From assembly GCA_031308135.1 (NCBI GenBank), contig JAHLJT010000631.1, positions 173,931,282 to 173,995,281 on the forward strand: a DNA stretch of 64,000 nt, read 5' to 3'. The position numbers and the translations under genes were made by a program. The first letter of the stretch is position 1. The number at the start of each line of letters is the position of its first letter. The notes beneath the pieces were generated by a model that was given only the letters and a program-made list of their open reading frames with translations, had not been told where the DNA came from and ran no database searches. The stretch is from Acheta domesticus (lineage: Eukaryota > Arthropoda > Insecta > Orthoptera > Gryllidae). Below are positions 45,401 through 57,020 of the stretch, one piece after another.

Positions 45401-48400
45401 GCTCTCCAGGGTACATCTCCGTTATTCGTGACATCTGAAGAATAACAGATTGCTTGCACTTTAGGACGAGTGCAGTCAAATTTAAACCTAGACGTAAGCA
45501 GTTGTATATGTAGTGTCTCAGTTCTCAATTATAACTAAGAAAAAGTATCTTAGAAACATTCGTGCCAGCAGAACTTCTCTGCATATGGCAAAACATTGGT
45601 CCTTTTGGCAAGTTCACGTCATCCATTTTAAATATGCATAGCCGCAGTGCACTAATTATCAAAATCAAGAAGTGACACTCTACAAGAACCATGGTACTAA
45701 CCTTTGCATTTTCTGGAAATAATTTAAGTGGATGCGTCATCAATCGCTTTTAAGATTAGAACATTATTTGTTATGACTCAAGCGACGATATTCTGGCAAT
45801 TTCTTAGTTTTGGGGAATATCTGAAACTTTCTGTAAAAGTTTCCCACATTGTAGGGAATAGAGAAATGCAGAATAATGGAACTTCTTTTGTTACGCTGGA
45901 ACTCAAGGACTTCCTTCACGATGCTCCGAGTAGATAAATTGTGGATTATCATGGGAGACAATGAGCATCATTTTGAATTCCAACAATTTAGTTTGGAGTC
46001 TCAAGTGAGTTGGTAGAATGCAAATATTTCGCAATATGCGCTGAATAGAAATGAACTGGTTGAATGTGTATAGACTGTGGAATCCAAATCCTGAACATGG
46101 AGTTATTAGCTTGCAAACCTAGAAAATCCTTGTATTTCCAGATGAAGAAATATAATTGTGTCGTTGAAATAAATGACCGACAAAGTAACAAAATGAGCAT
46201 TTTTAGGAAGGCAAAAAATCTGTTTTATTTATAACATATTATGTATACATGGACAAGAAAGGTGTTATTTGATTAACACATTACATTTGTACAATATGTA
46301 TATTTAAATATCCAGTATTATTCAACGATGGTAATATAATGGAAAATGAAAAAAGGGAAATGTGAAACGGCGTATGTGAAGAAGATTTTACATGAATAAT
46401 GTACAAATTTCAATAGGGACAAAATTAAACACACTTCAAAAATATTAAACTAAAATTTATAAAATACAATAATTTCAATTCTTATAATGCTTCAGATGGT
46501 TAAATATTACTCTTGCTGAAATAACTTTTCATATAATGTCCTGTTTTCAAACTATAGTTACTTATTTCTGCGATATAATTAATTAAGACATTGAGTCACG
46601 TATAGTATTGTTGCCTTCCGAAGAGTTATTTGACATGTTTAACTGCCTCTCTTACAATAAATGTAAAGTCTTGCATGTCTCACCGACTATTCTGTGCACT
46701 TTTCAATCATCACGCTACCCTCGCATCAGTTGTAGGCAAAACCGACTTGCTTATCAGTACTGTAGTTCATGCCAAATTATTTCATTTATTCATCGTTTCG
46801 GAGTTGTTACAAATAAAATGAATATTGTTTTCAGTAAAATTTCTCATGAAAGAGAATAACAGCATAAAAAACTGAAAGAAAGGAAAAATAGTCTTATTTT
46901 TCTTCAGTTATCTCTTCGATTATGATAATTGAATAACAACAGGATTTTTTCAGTTACCTAGGTTTACTAGTATCTCCAAATATTTTAACAATATTGAAAT
47001 GCTTTGTCATAAAATATTTACATTGATAATTATTTGTTGTTCTATTTATTTTCATGAAGGGTTCGTAATAATTGCACTGTTATAATTAACATATTTCAAA
47101 AAATGCTCTAATCTTTTCAGAAAGTTTGTTCATTATGTTTCTGAAACACTAGAGCGGTAGTTTGAAACGTAAAAGATTTAAATGCAAAATTAATTCCCGA
47201 GTTATTCGCAATGTGACTTTGTGACAAAATTCTATTCAATTAATTATTATAAAACAGAGTCATAAAATAAAAACTGAACACCAACCCAAGAGAGCCACCC
47301 GGTTCGAAGAGACCCCGCAAAGGATCAAGCGAACAACATTAAGTACTCCAGGAACGCTATGAAACTATTTTTTCAAAGTTAAAAAAATATTTAATGAATT
47401 CTATATTAAGCAATTCCCGTTAACTTGTAACAGGAATTTACACGTGCAGTAATACTAATACTTAAGTTATTAACTTACAGTAGGAGCAGCAGTCCCAGCA
47501 GGGAGGGAGCTTCTAATATCGTACTCACCTACGGAGAAAGAGAGAAGGAAATCAATAAATAGACAGTGAATAAGCTTTGCAAAATATATAAACCATCAAA
47601 GATATAAAAATATTAATCATTTAAGGAAGACTAATTTCTTAACGTCAGTTTCCTGCAATTTTAAATTAGATATTTTATTACTGAAAGTTTGTAGTATGAC
47701 ACTTTCACTCCTGAGTACAATTATTTTAAAAATGCATTTTATATTCTTCTTAAGCCAGAAACAATTGACCTTTCAGTTCAATTCAGTTCAGTTCAAACAG
47801 TTCACCTTTTTACCTTCAACGTAACAATATGGTGGCTCGATCTGTTAGGAAAAGAACTGTGTGTGATTGGAATTTCCGTCTGCAGATATCACTGTGTGTC
47901 ACTAGGCAAGCGAATGGCCCATCGCAAGATTAGTGTTTTTTACGTGCCTTTAGAGTGCTTATTGGAATAAATATGGAATAAACAATAGTAAAACTTGCTA
48001 AATGAGAAATCTCAAGGAACCAAATTTTTTGTTTCGTATTAGACAAGATTCCGCATTATAAAATGTAATACAGTAGAACGTATGTTTGGCAGGACCACGA
48101 TTAATGTTCACATTAGACAAATTTCCGCGTTATGAACGTTTCACATTGAGCAAGTTTTACTGTATATGGAATAAACCACTCTCCCCTGATAGATACGAAA
48201 GTTCAATCAATCAGAAACTGGGCACCCAGAGGCACGGCAGTGAGACTGCACCCACTGCCTTTGATTGCTAGAGCAGGGCTCTTTCTGTGACGGATCAGAG
48301 TGGAAAGTGTGGTGGATAAAACACATATGCGGCGGAACTGCAGGGGTTCTCTCAATTCTTCTCTTTCCACCATCTTTACACTCAGTACTGTCAACATCAT

Positions 48401-48937
48401 CATTAACACTACATCCACAAAACCATAAGAAATTAATTATTCTGTAGATGTTCTTGTGAGGCTGAAAGCATGTTTAGTGGACGTTCTTCATTTCACGTCA
48501 TTACGGTTTACGTTTCGAGAGCTGTCCGCGCTCCTTAACAATTCATATTGAAGTCATTAATATTCCAACACACATAAAACACACACACACAGGCAGACAC
48601 ACACCAACACAAGTATTTTATTTTTATTTATTTACTTTTTTATTTATTTTAGATCACTGTGAACTGCATGGTCATAAGCAATCAAAATCTCTTTTACAAG
48701 TTTACATTGTAATGAAATTTACATTTTTTATTACATTTCATATCATTGTCTTTTAACAATTTAAAACATTCAAGAATACTTACATTTAATATTAGCATAA
48801 CGTTGAAAAAAATTAACAAAAAAGGAAGTACTACATAGTTTTCTAGTGTTGTAATACATAGAAATTCAATACATTTGTGACACTCCAAAGTAGAATTTAA
48901 TAAAGAATGGATATCAGTATCAAATTTTAAGTTTTCT
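42413..48937. other. Long AT-rich stretch without recognised genes
   Basis: Scattered frames of 60-86 codons (for example 42328-42552, 43105-43329, 44528-44731, 45728-45937, 46608-46859) have no recognisable motifs. A TTCAG-type pentamer run lies at about 47775-47800 and a CA-rich patch at 48568-48605. No shared repeat family was detected. Confidence 0.4.
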
Positions 48938-49021
48938 TGAGATCCCTTGTGTAAGGACTTTCAACTGCAAATGCGATGTGGAAATAATTTTACCACAATT
49001 TGGACACGGATATGGATGAGT
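48938..49021 (-). pseudogene. Possible decayed C2H2 zinc-finger exon
   Basis: On the minus strand, directly after an AG (49022-49023), the frame reads HPYPCPNCGKIISTSHLQLK. YPCPNCGK is the characteristic opening of zinc fingers in insect BTB-zinc-finger proteins such as those encoded by lola alternative exons. The Cys pair is present (codons at 49004-49006 and 48995-48997), but the expected downstream His residues are missing. It may be a degraded exon or chance. Confidence 0.3.
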
Positions 49022-49308
49022 CTTTTAAAATAAATATGTAAAACAAGTACGAAATTACAATTAGATAATATGTTAGAAAATAAGTTAAAAGAATATTGAG
49101 ATGGAAAAATAATCGACAAGTTGAATTGTTTGGAGGTGAGACTATTTGAAAAAGGTCAAATTTACTCCATTTCACAGAATTAAAAATATCTCACATTTTT
49201 ATGAAATGCACAAACTTCTTGACTTGTGATACCATTATCTACAAAAAATTATTTTGTTCAAGTGGAATAATAAATGAGTGACCTTGCCGTTTGGTCTATC
49301 TTCTAATT

Positions 49309-49532
49309 GCAGTCTGCGTACAAGGTCCACCGAAAAAAGTGAATTCCATTATTCTCACAACACATCATCTTTTCGATACAAAAACACGGAGGCCCATAGG
49401 ATGGTTGACTGCAGTCAGAGCATTGACAGTGACATTAAAGTGGCGATGTTCAAATGTCCCCAGTGTCTTTTATATGAGCTGGTTTTAAAGTTTGTTTTAG
49501 GAACATATATTTTATTATTAAATATCCAATAA
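49309..49532 (+). pseudogene. Possible decayed zinc-finger exon remnant
   Basis: Follows an acceptor-like TTCTAATTGCAG. The frame contains FHYSHNTSSFRYKNTEAH, then RMVDCSQ and, 12 residues on, FKCPQC (codons 49449-49466). In lola-type fingers one expects a CxxC pair, SFRYKNTLxRH, a VDCG and then FKCPxC. Here both first-finger Cys positions read Tyr and Asn. The resemblance in order and spacing is suggestive but not proof. Confidence 0.3.
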
Positions 49533-50814
49533 ATACAACGAATAAAATAATTTGCTATTACGGAAAATTAGAAGTTATAATACTAAAAAATAAATGAACA
49601 ATAAAAATTAATACCACTGAAGTGTATGTCAGTGTGTCAGTCAAAAAGGAAATAAGTTTTGAAGACATTGCGAGTAACTCTTTCGGATATTTCATACAGA
49701 AAATACATATTTCCTAAAAAATATTAAAACAAACGTTTTAGCAGGTACATTTACAAATAAAAAATTCAGATATTGTTATTAATAATACAAACTTTCGTAA
49801 AAAATTAAAAAACAGAACAGAATTCACTAAAAAGTCGAGTATGAATGAATTTGAATGTCTTTGAGGTTGTTGTTGAGTATGAATTGAAAGATCTTAAGGA
49901 TAAACGTGGTTGAAGTTTCAATAATAGTAATTATTAAAAGAGAATTGTTCAAATATGAAAGAATTTGCATATTTAGTCGTAGATATTTGCTTTGATTAAG
50001 TTTGATCACTCGAAAGGACCTTAAGTACATGAATTAAGTTTATGACAAAAAAGTGTTTTGTAATTAATCAAAATATGATTGACACTATGAAATACAGAAA
50101 TTGTTATCCAAATCTTCTGTAGTAAAGGTCGGGACTGGTTGGATGGAAGGTTCTGTTGGGACTCAGGTTCCTACAACGACAACACAGCTTCCAGAAACCC
50201 CGGCACTGTGTCACAAATTCTTTAGAAAATAACGATCTTCTCACAGAAGTCACAGAACGATCAGCGCAACAATTACGAAACGATCAGTGAAACGATTGTC
50301 GAGGAGCAATTGGACGGTAAATGCAACGATTGTGAATCGGCAGTGGAACGTTGAGCGCAACGGAAGGGAATAAAACCAAAAAACTGAACATCGCACGTTT
50401 CTCAAACAATTGTGTACTCGTTGTTCGTTTTCGAAACTTCTTCCAATGAAATACAACAGATAATAAATTTAAAAAAGTAATTAAAGTGAGTCTGGTATAG
50501 ATGAATTTCTTGTCTGCTTATTAACACCTTGCAAGCCCTCTTTACTCCCGTTAACTCACATTTTTAAAAGCTTATGCATATAGACATTACTAAATATTTT
50601 GAACTCAGCAAAAATTAAGTTACAATTTTTTAAAAAGGCAACAAAAATTAAATGTAACATTGACGGCCTTGTTCAACTTTGTGGGTTTTCTCAAAAATAT
50701 GAGTCACTTCAGTATAAAATAGGAAACTGTCCTAAGTAAAACCAAACGTTTTCAGTCTCTGAACATTGATGTAGAAATTAAAAACTCTACAGGAACTGCC
50801 ATTTTATCTTAAAG
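49533..50814. other. AT-rich spacer
   Basis: A segment at 50245-50360 repeats ACGAT-containing pentamers imperfectly. Nothing else is recognised. Confidence 0.4.
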
Positions 50815-51185
50815 ATGTTGCTTCACTAATGGATCAAAATGAAGCAAATAAATATGGGAATATTTTTAGATTTTAAAAGCTTTTGATGTCATGAATATAA
50901 CATTTTGCTTTTCAAACTATCTTCACATAGAACTCGTGGTATTGCCCAATATTGAATCATAAATTGGACCACCTCGTACTATAAACATCGATTGCAAAGG
51001 ACTGGCACGAAAGAACATTATTCACTCATCTTCCCAACATTATGACTCAACCAATTGAGAATGGAGCCCCGCAGGGTTTTATAATAAGACTCTGACCCCT
51101 TCTTTTAAAATGCCTATTTCCATTAGAAACAAAAGAGCAATTCTGTTTGCTGATGACACCAATATTTGTCGCAAAAAACAGCAAT
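50815..51185 (+). pseudogene. Degenerate reverse transcriptase fragment of a non-LTR retrotransposon
   Basis: Palm motifs appear in the right order across several frameshifts: GNIFRDF-KAFDVMN (motif A, about 50855-50898, where relatives read FLDFSKAFDxVN), NILLFKLSSHRTRGIA (the HDILLxKLxxYGIRG segment, about 50897-50945), NGAPQG (motif B, about 51060-51077) and AILFADDTNIC (motif C, catalytic FADD at 51146-51157). The fingers and C-terminus are missing. The combination fits the CR1/Jockey assemblage. It is a different family from the element at 7.4 kb. Confidence 0.7.
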
Positions 51186-51264
51186 GGGTAGTATGATTTC
51201 CCACAGATGAGAAATTTGGGCATTGCTTGCGTTCTCATTTCCACGCCATGCCTTAACTCAATCT

Positions 51265-51410
51265 CAAACCGTGGCCTCATCTATCGCGGACAATCGCTGA
51301 GCAAATGCACTGCTGTCTCCTCCATTCCACATTCGCAGTTGGAAGAGTCGGTTAATCCTAGTTGATACAAATTTGATCTTCGGTATGCGGACGCGCGTTG
51401 CCCTGTTTAA
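51265..51410 (-). pseudogene. C-terminal Cys/His fragment of another LINE protein
   Basis: The minus frame reads NLYQLGLTDSSNCECGMEE and then TAVHLLSDCPR. This C-x-C...H-x4-C pattern, preceded by a LxxLGLTDS motif, is the common C-terminal end of LINE proteins with an RNase H domain (I, Loa or R1-like groups). It lies in opposite orientation to the neighbouring reverse transcriptase fragment, so the two are probably separate insertions. Confidence 0.6.
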
Positions 51411-51423
51411 ATGGGGCATGTGG

Positions 51424-52005
51424 ATAGGCGTTCACGAACGGCAGAGCTACCGGTAGCAGGATATCGCGCCGCACACCATCACACTAGATTGGCAGGACGT
51501 GTGATGGAATACCACAAACCGCTTGTCGTGGAACTCCCCACTGCGCCTCCAGGCAGGGACCCAGTGGTCGTCGCCATGAAGGCAGAAGCGGGTCTCGTCG
51601 CTGAAGATGACCCGCTGCCAGTCTGCATGGAACTAGGTCCGTCGTTCCCGACACCAGGCGAGTCTGTAGCGACGTTGCTCGGGTGTCAGTGGCAGCGTCG
51701 TAAAGGTCAGCGTGCTGCGAGCCATGCCTTGTGCAACCGCCTGCTAATGGTACTGGCACTTACAGGATGTGGCAGTGCAGGCTGAACACCTCGATGAATA
51801 GCACCAACCCGATGTCGTTGGATCTGTTCGCGTGAGTCGGACAATTCGTCGGTCCTCCCTCCTCGTGGTGTGTGGCGGACGTCCAGATCCTGAATATCGT
51901 GTGAACGTGTCTTCCTCAATCCAAAGCCACCAACAGCGGGCGATGGTGATGTCCGTATGACCTGTGTGGCGCGCAATACGGCGACAGCACCAATCTAATA
52001 AGTAA
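51424..52005 (-). pseudogene. Tc1/mariner transposase pseudogene, copy 2
   Basis: Same family as the copy at 13.6 kb. On the minus strand: WCCRRIARHTGHTDITIA (second half of the helix-turn-helix), SGSGRPPHTTRREDRRIVR, then in a shifted frame STISRRLHKAWLAAR (the segment deleted in copy 1), LTPEQRRYRLAWCRERR, and VIFSDETRFCLHGDD with the first catalytic Asp intact. It ends at VMVCGAIS near 51430, so the second and third catalytic residues are lost. Frameshifts split it over three frames. It abuts the LINE fragment at 51410. Confidence 0.82.
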
Positions 52006-53959
52006 TACACTGCAACTTCTGAACCTGTGTCTCCTTCTCCATCAGATTTTTACGCCCAGTTTCTCTGATCAATTAAATAAGTGCTGAGATGGCCCATTGT
52101 TTTACTTATGGATATAAATGTAGCTTCATTACGTGCATGAGTTGTTGATTGTTTGATTCTACTTCTAAGAGTATAGTGGTGTGGGTTGCAAGTTTTTTAG
52201 CAATTCTGAAAATGAAATCTGGACTTTTTACCGAAAAAAATACATTTTCTGTTACTCAGGAAAATATTATTATTAGCAAACATTTCTAATTTTCAATTGT
52301 TGCTAAACTCGCTTCATTAGTACTTTTATTCATCATTCAACTATTTGCAGTAAAAGGGAGGGGAAGAGGTTCTTAAGTTCAAGAAAACATGCGCAAATTA
52401 TACCACTTACCTATACGTCACAGTGTCCACTCTTTTTGACGAATATAAATAAGAATAAATTTCAGACAGAATCACCAATTTTTATAGACATACTTTTATA
52501 TTTCATGTTGTTTTAATTCTCCTTCATTCCTATATTTTAAAAATAAAAACTGGTTAAACATACGTATGGAGGGAATAAAGGAAGATAAATCTACTTAGAA
52601 AAACATATTCATAGAAAGTTCGCTAATGTTACTTAGTTATACAAGGGTTATTTACTACACATAGAGATATTTACAATACAAATACTACTAAAGGGTTTCT
52701 AATGCTTGCTTGAAAGGTTGTGTCTCATGAAGATGCTGGGTGAAAAATCTGTTTTCCTTGCGTCTGCCTTAAGTTGTTTGTCAGGCGTTCGAAACGACTT
52801 CATTTGTCTTTGCTTAGTTCGTCGAAATGCTATTACACAGAAGTGTCTTTCAAGTCGTGTATCTTGTCACTGTTCAGTATATTGCTTGTCGCGTTGAGAA
52901 ACGACTATTCTGTGGGTGGATGAGCAGACATCAATAAATTCAAATAAATGTCACTCACTATTAGATGCCTATCGTATATACCAGTCTAGAAAAGGAAGAT
53001 CGATATATCTCGATAATTAAACTAAATGGGGAAAATATGGTAAATGATAAAAGCATTCATGCATTGTTTCAAGCAAAATTAAAAACACAAATATAAAAAC
53101 ATCTAGATGTACCAGATTTCCCAAATGACCCACCAGTTACCTTCAGTTAAGGAATACCTTTTCACTCCATTTGCACATCTCTTTGACGGTTTAGAAGATC
53201 TACTGAGAATCTATTAAATTAAGGGGGTCCTTTGAAAACCTCAGTGACTCATCAATGCCTTGGAAATCAAAGTCCTTCTACCTCTAGAAAGATTGCAAGC
53301 CCAGCCCACAGACACCTCCAATCGTTTAACTCATTTAGAACGATCGTATTCCTACCGAAAGTAATACCTTTAATTATTAAATCAAGGCGGTTATTTTATC
53401 TTCAAGCAAACCTCAAAACGGCTCATTCATCAACTCTACATATATACGAGGCTGCAAATTTCTTTTGCCACATTCTTCGTACAGCGAGTTTGCTTTCAAG
53501 ACCAGAAGGTGCATATCGTGAAAGAGCAAAACATTTCTATGGAGAAATAGCCAACCCTTAACAAATGTCAAAAGAGGTTTTGCTCATTTAAAGAACTTCA
53601 AGTTCTATGATGAGCAAGAATCAAAGGCTGTCTTTGGAATTATAGATAAAAAACCATAAGAAGGAGCTAAAGAGCATTAAATAAAATGTACAGTTTTAAT
53701 GCAGTAATCGTTCATTATTTTGCAACACAAAAATATTTCTATTTTTCAGTAATTGTGTCATAACTTTAAAAGGCATTTATTTAATTAGTCTCGTTTCCAG
53801 TATATCTATAATATTACGAATCCCAGAGATAAGCAATAAAATCTTAAACTAAGACTAAGCGCAGCCTCTGAATTAAATTCAAATCGTTTCGTCGTCCGAG
53901 ATAAAATCTTTCTCTGCTACATGGTAAAAGAAGCGTCGAGAAATTTGCATGGTCAGACG
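52006..53959. other. AT-rich spacer
   Basis: A 109-codon frame at 53232-53561 is the longest. It has no recognised motif and an ordinary AT-rich composition, so I do not call it a gene. No shared repeat is seen. Confidence 0.4.
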
Positions 53960-55255
53960 GACATTTTCACAAAATATGTTTGAGTTTTCAAAATACTTTA
54001 TTTGAAGTTATTTGAAGCACTTACACTCACAAATACAATAATACTTACAAATTGCTGGTAATCTGCATATTATAGATGTAAGAGATCCTTCAAAACATTT
54101 ACATTTTTATAATTTTTGAAAAAAACAAAAAATAACTCAAAATAAACTTTACGTCATATTAAAGAGTGTAATTATCACTATCCGTTACAAAAGTTGCAAG
54201 AAACAATTTGCAGCCATATATGAGAAAATGGCGTTTGAGCATTTCTGAAAATGCCGAAATTTGAGCTACTTTTCACAGAAAACGGTTGTGTTTTCGAGAA
54301 ACTTTACATGACATTATTTAAAGCATATATACTCCTAAATATAATAATGTAAAAAAATCGCCGATAATGTAAATATTAACGACGTGAGAGACAAGTAAAA
54401 AAATTACATTTTTGTAATTTTTGAAAAAACCAACCGATAGACCAATATGGCTTTTATGTTATCTGATAGAGTACATTTAGCACTACCCCTACCAAAAGTT
54501 TAAAGAAAAAATTAGGAGCCGTTTTGAGAAACTCTTGTTTTTGTGATTTTTTAAAATTGCACATATTGCATGCAATATTGCACGAAAAATACTAAATTTT
54601 TTTTAAAAAATGTAGATGACCTTAAAGAAAGAATTCACTATGAAGAAAAAATTGTATTTGAAGGAAAAAAGTCTATCCTCAATTTTATAGTCGGAGAAAG
54701 ACGCCGAAAAAAATTCAAATTTTCACAATTTTCGGAAATTCAGAGTTATCCGTGAAAATCGGATCTATGCCTTGTTAATAAGTGTATTTTACTCTATTCA
54801 TACAAAAAATTTAAAGAAAAAATTTGGAGCTGTTTTTGAGAAAAGTTTGAAAATCCCCGGGGGGCTTCATATAAAGTACCCCCAAATTTTGAAGAATATT
54901 TTTTAAAATCTCAAAGCTTTGACTAGAATCAGATCGACTGAGGAATATCCATTTTGGAAGAAATCGAACGTATAGTGTAGGCGCTAGCAGTGTTCACAGA
55001 CGGACAGACAGACGGACGTTTTCCTTTCAATTGGATTTTCGGTATCAAGGACCCACAAATGAGGGTTTCTGGCTACAGCACGTGTTAGGGTTTTTTTTCG
55101 TAATTTAGCAACTGGTTTTATCCACTTATTCGTTTTCACGGCCCGGCAATGAATTTTTTTCCGCCGAAAATTGGCCATTTTTTCGCGCAGCATTACATAA
55201 CTTTCCCTATACTACGTATATCACTCCGTGTATACGTACGTATACGGGAAAGTAA
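53960..55255 (+). repeat. M1 modular repeat, copy g (long, several core units)
   Basis: Core units at about 53990-54280 and 54290-54480 share TTTGAAG-ATTT-AAGC-ATA and AATAATGTAA-style motifs. Then come TTAAAGAAAAAATTAGGAGC (about 54500) and a second form at about 54811, followed by CTCAAAGCTTTGACTAG, AGATCGACTG, GCTAGCAGTGTTCACAGACGG (shortened GGAC block), GGTATCAAGGACCCACAAAT, CACGTGTTAGGG, GGCAATGAATTTTTTTCC, GCAGCATTACATAAC and the palindromic end TATACGTACGTATACGGGAA. It is one of the most complete copies. Confidence 0.8.
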
Positions 55256-55467
55256 TAGGCATTAACTAATTAAAAACGGGCTTTCAAATAAGGTCAAGTA
55301 AATTTTTTCGAAAATATTAGAATGTTGTGCAGAATTTTGCTTCAAATAAAGGCAAATTTTAAATATTTAACAATTATTTTCCCAATCGCTCCAATTTTTA
55401 CTTTCCCGTATACGTACGTATACACGGAGTGATATACATAGTATAGGAAAAAGTTATGTAATGCTGC
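55187..55467. repeat. 281-bp palindrome: two M1 ends head to head
   Basis: Arms of about 67 bases (55187-55253 and 55400-55467) are near-perfect inverted copies: GCAGCATTACATAACTTTCC...TATACGTACGTATACGGG and its complement, with the arm's own centre TATACGTACGTATA also palindromic. The 146-base loop derives from an M1 core unit. Confidence 0.9.
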
Positions 55468-56620
55468 GTGAAAAAATGGCTAATTTTCTCCAGAAGAAAA
55501 TTCGTTTCCAGGCCGTGATAACGAAACTAGTGGTGCTACAGAATGGCACAGACTTTCCCGTATTAGTTTTCTATTTCCTTGGGTCTTCTATTTGGAATTG
55601 CCACATACTCTTTCTTGCCAGCTGCCATCTATCACCTCCAAAAGTACATTTTTTGTCATTTTCTTAATTGTTCGGTTTCCAATTGGTAGAACGAAAATAT
55701 TAATTTTAGAATATTAAAGAACACAAAAATCTAGTCCTAAATGACAATTTTCCTTTAAAAATTATGTGTCGTTAAAAGAAAATTGCATTTTAGCGCTACT
55801 AAGAATGCGAAATTTGAAGCTCATTTTCACAGAAAATTTTGAGCTTTCAAAATGCTTTATTTTAAGGTATTTGAAGCACTTACACTCACAAATATAATAA
55901 TGTTTACAAATTGCTGGTAATGTGCATATTAAAGATGTGAGAAATCTTTCAAACAAATTATATTTATGTAATTTTTGAAAAAACAATTATTTCTTTGTTC
56001 GTTTCTTACATTCGACCTTTTGTTATGCATGTACACATTAATCTAAAAAGAAATTGTTTATTTTGAAATATTTGTAATAAGAAGTAAAACAAATTAGCAG
56101 CTCAATGAATAGCGACAATGCAGGGTCTGCAACAATGGAATTCAGTTTGCGCTCGCGAATATCTGTGAATTATTTGTCATTGTTGTGACCTGATGGAGCT
56201 GTATGAAAAGGAGTTATATTTGTCTAATTTATGTTTATATTTGCATGAAAATATTTAGTTTTCGCACCAAATTCTGTGCTGATTTGTAGTGAGTAGAGTA
56301 TTTCTTGTAAGGTTTTAGAATACTCTTCTCTACTCATGGCCGTATGGAATGCATTTCTATATTGTCCAGGGTATCAGGCTTCTTTTTCCAATACAGGTTT
56401 TTAAAACTTTGTATTCTATTTTTGTACAGTTGTAGAATTCACATAGTTCTGACAACTCTGCGATGGAAACAGTGAACTCGCTTCTTGGTTGAATTGGACG
56501 TTTTCAAATAATAGCTAAGACGTTAGTAGCGCATAAATTACAATATTTAAGTACTACGTACGTGTTTCCAGAAATACGAGAAAGTATGTGCTTTTGAATC
56601 ACCACTAGTTTCTTTAATTT
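55400..56620 (-). repeat. M1 modular repeat, copy h (rearranged, with uninterrupted end module)
   Basis: Starts with a reversed terminal block (to about 55540), then carries core sequence 55640-55990 in the opposite orientation to copy b, and then the end module 55995-56620 in the same orientation as copy b. The end module is continuous through AATGAATAGCGACAATGCAGG near 56110, the point at which copy b holds the Jockey-like insertion. The internal inversion shows this copy was built by recombination or nested insertion. Confidence 0.75.
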
Positions 56621-56889
56621 TTTTCTCGTGTGTAGCAAAGGACGGTAAAGAATGTGGTATTGTCTCCATTTCGTCGCACTCTGTAGTTTCGAAAAGTGAA
56701 AAAGAAATCGAAATGCTAAATTTGAATTTCCCACGCTTCGTGTAAGGCGATTTTGTAACAGTGTTCTCTTTTTAGCAAGCAGATAAATTTCAGACACAAA
56801 ATTGTTATTTTTGTGAAAAAGGAAATGATAAATACCGTATTTTAATAATTGTAAAATTACTAAATTCCACTTGAAGTATGCTATTTTTA
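56621..56889. other. Spacer
   Basis: Sequence between the end module and a small M1 terminal hairpin. No gene recognised. Confidence 0.4.
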
Positions 56890-57020
56890 CTTTCCCGTAT
56901 AGGTACGCATATATTTTTTTCTGGGGAAAATCTTCTGTTTTTTTCGAGCAGCATCATATAACTTTCTCGGTACTACGCATATTACTCCGTTTATACGTAC
57001 GTATACGGGAAATTAAAAAT
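56890..57020. repeat. M1 terminal hairpin fragment
   Basis: TACTTTCCCGTATAGGTACG at the left and TATACGTACGTATACGGGAA at the right flank a terminal block containing GCAGCATCATATAACTTTC and TACTACGCATATTACTCCG. It is a short, self-contained M1 end of about 130 bases. Confidence 0.7.

Noticed and set aside
53232..53561. 109-codon ATG frame in AT-rich DNA
   Set aside because: No motif, no splice or polyadenylation context and no second copy. Chance frames of this size are plausible in 64 kb.
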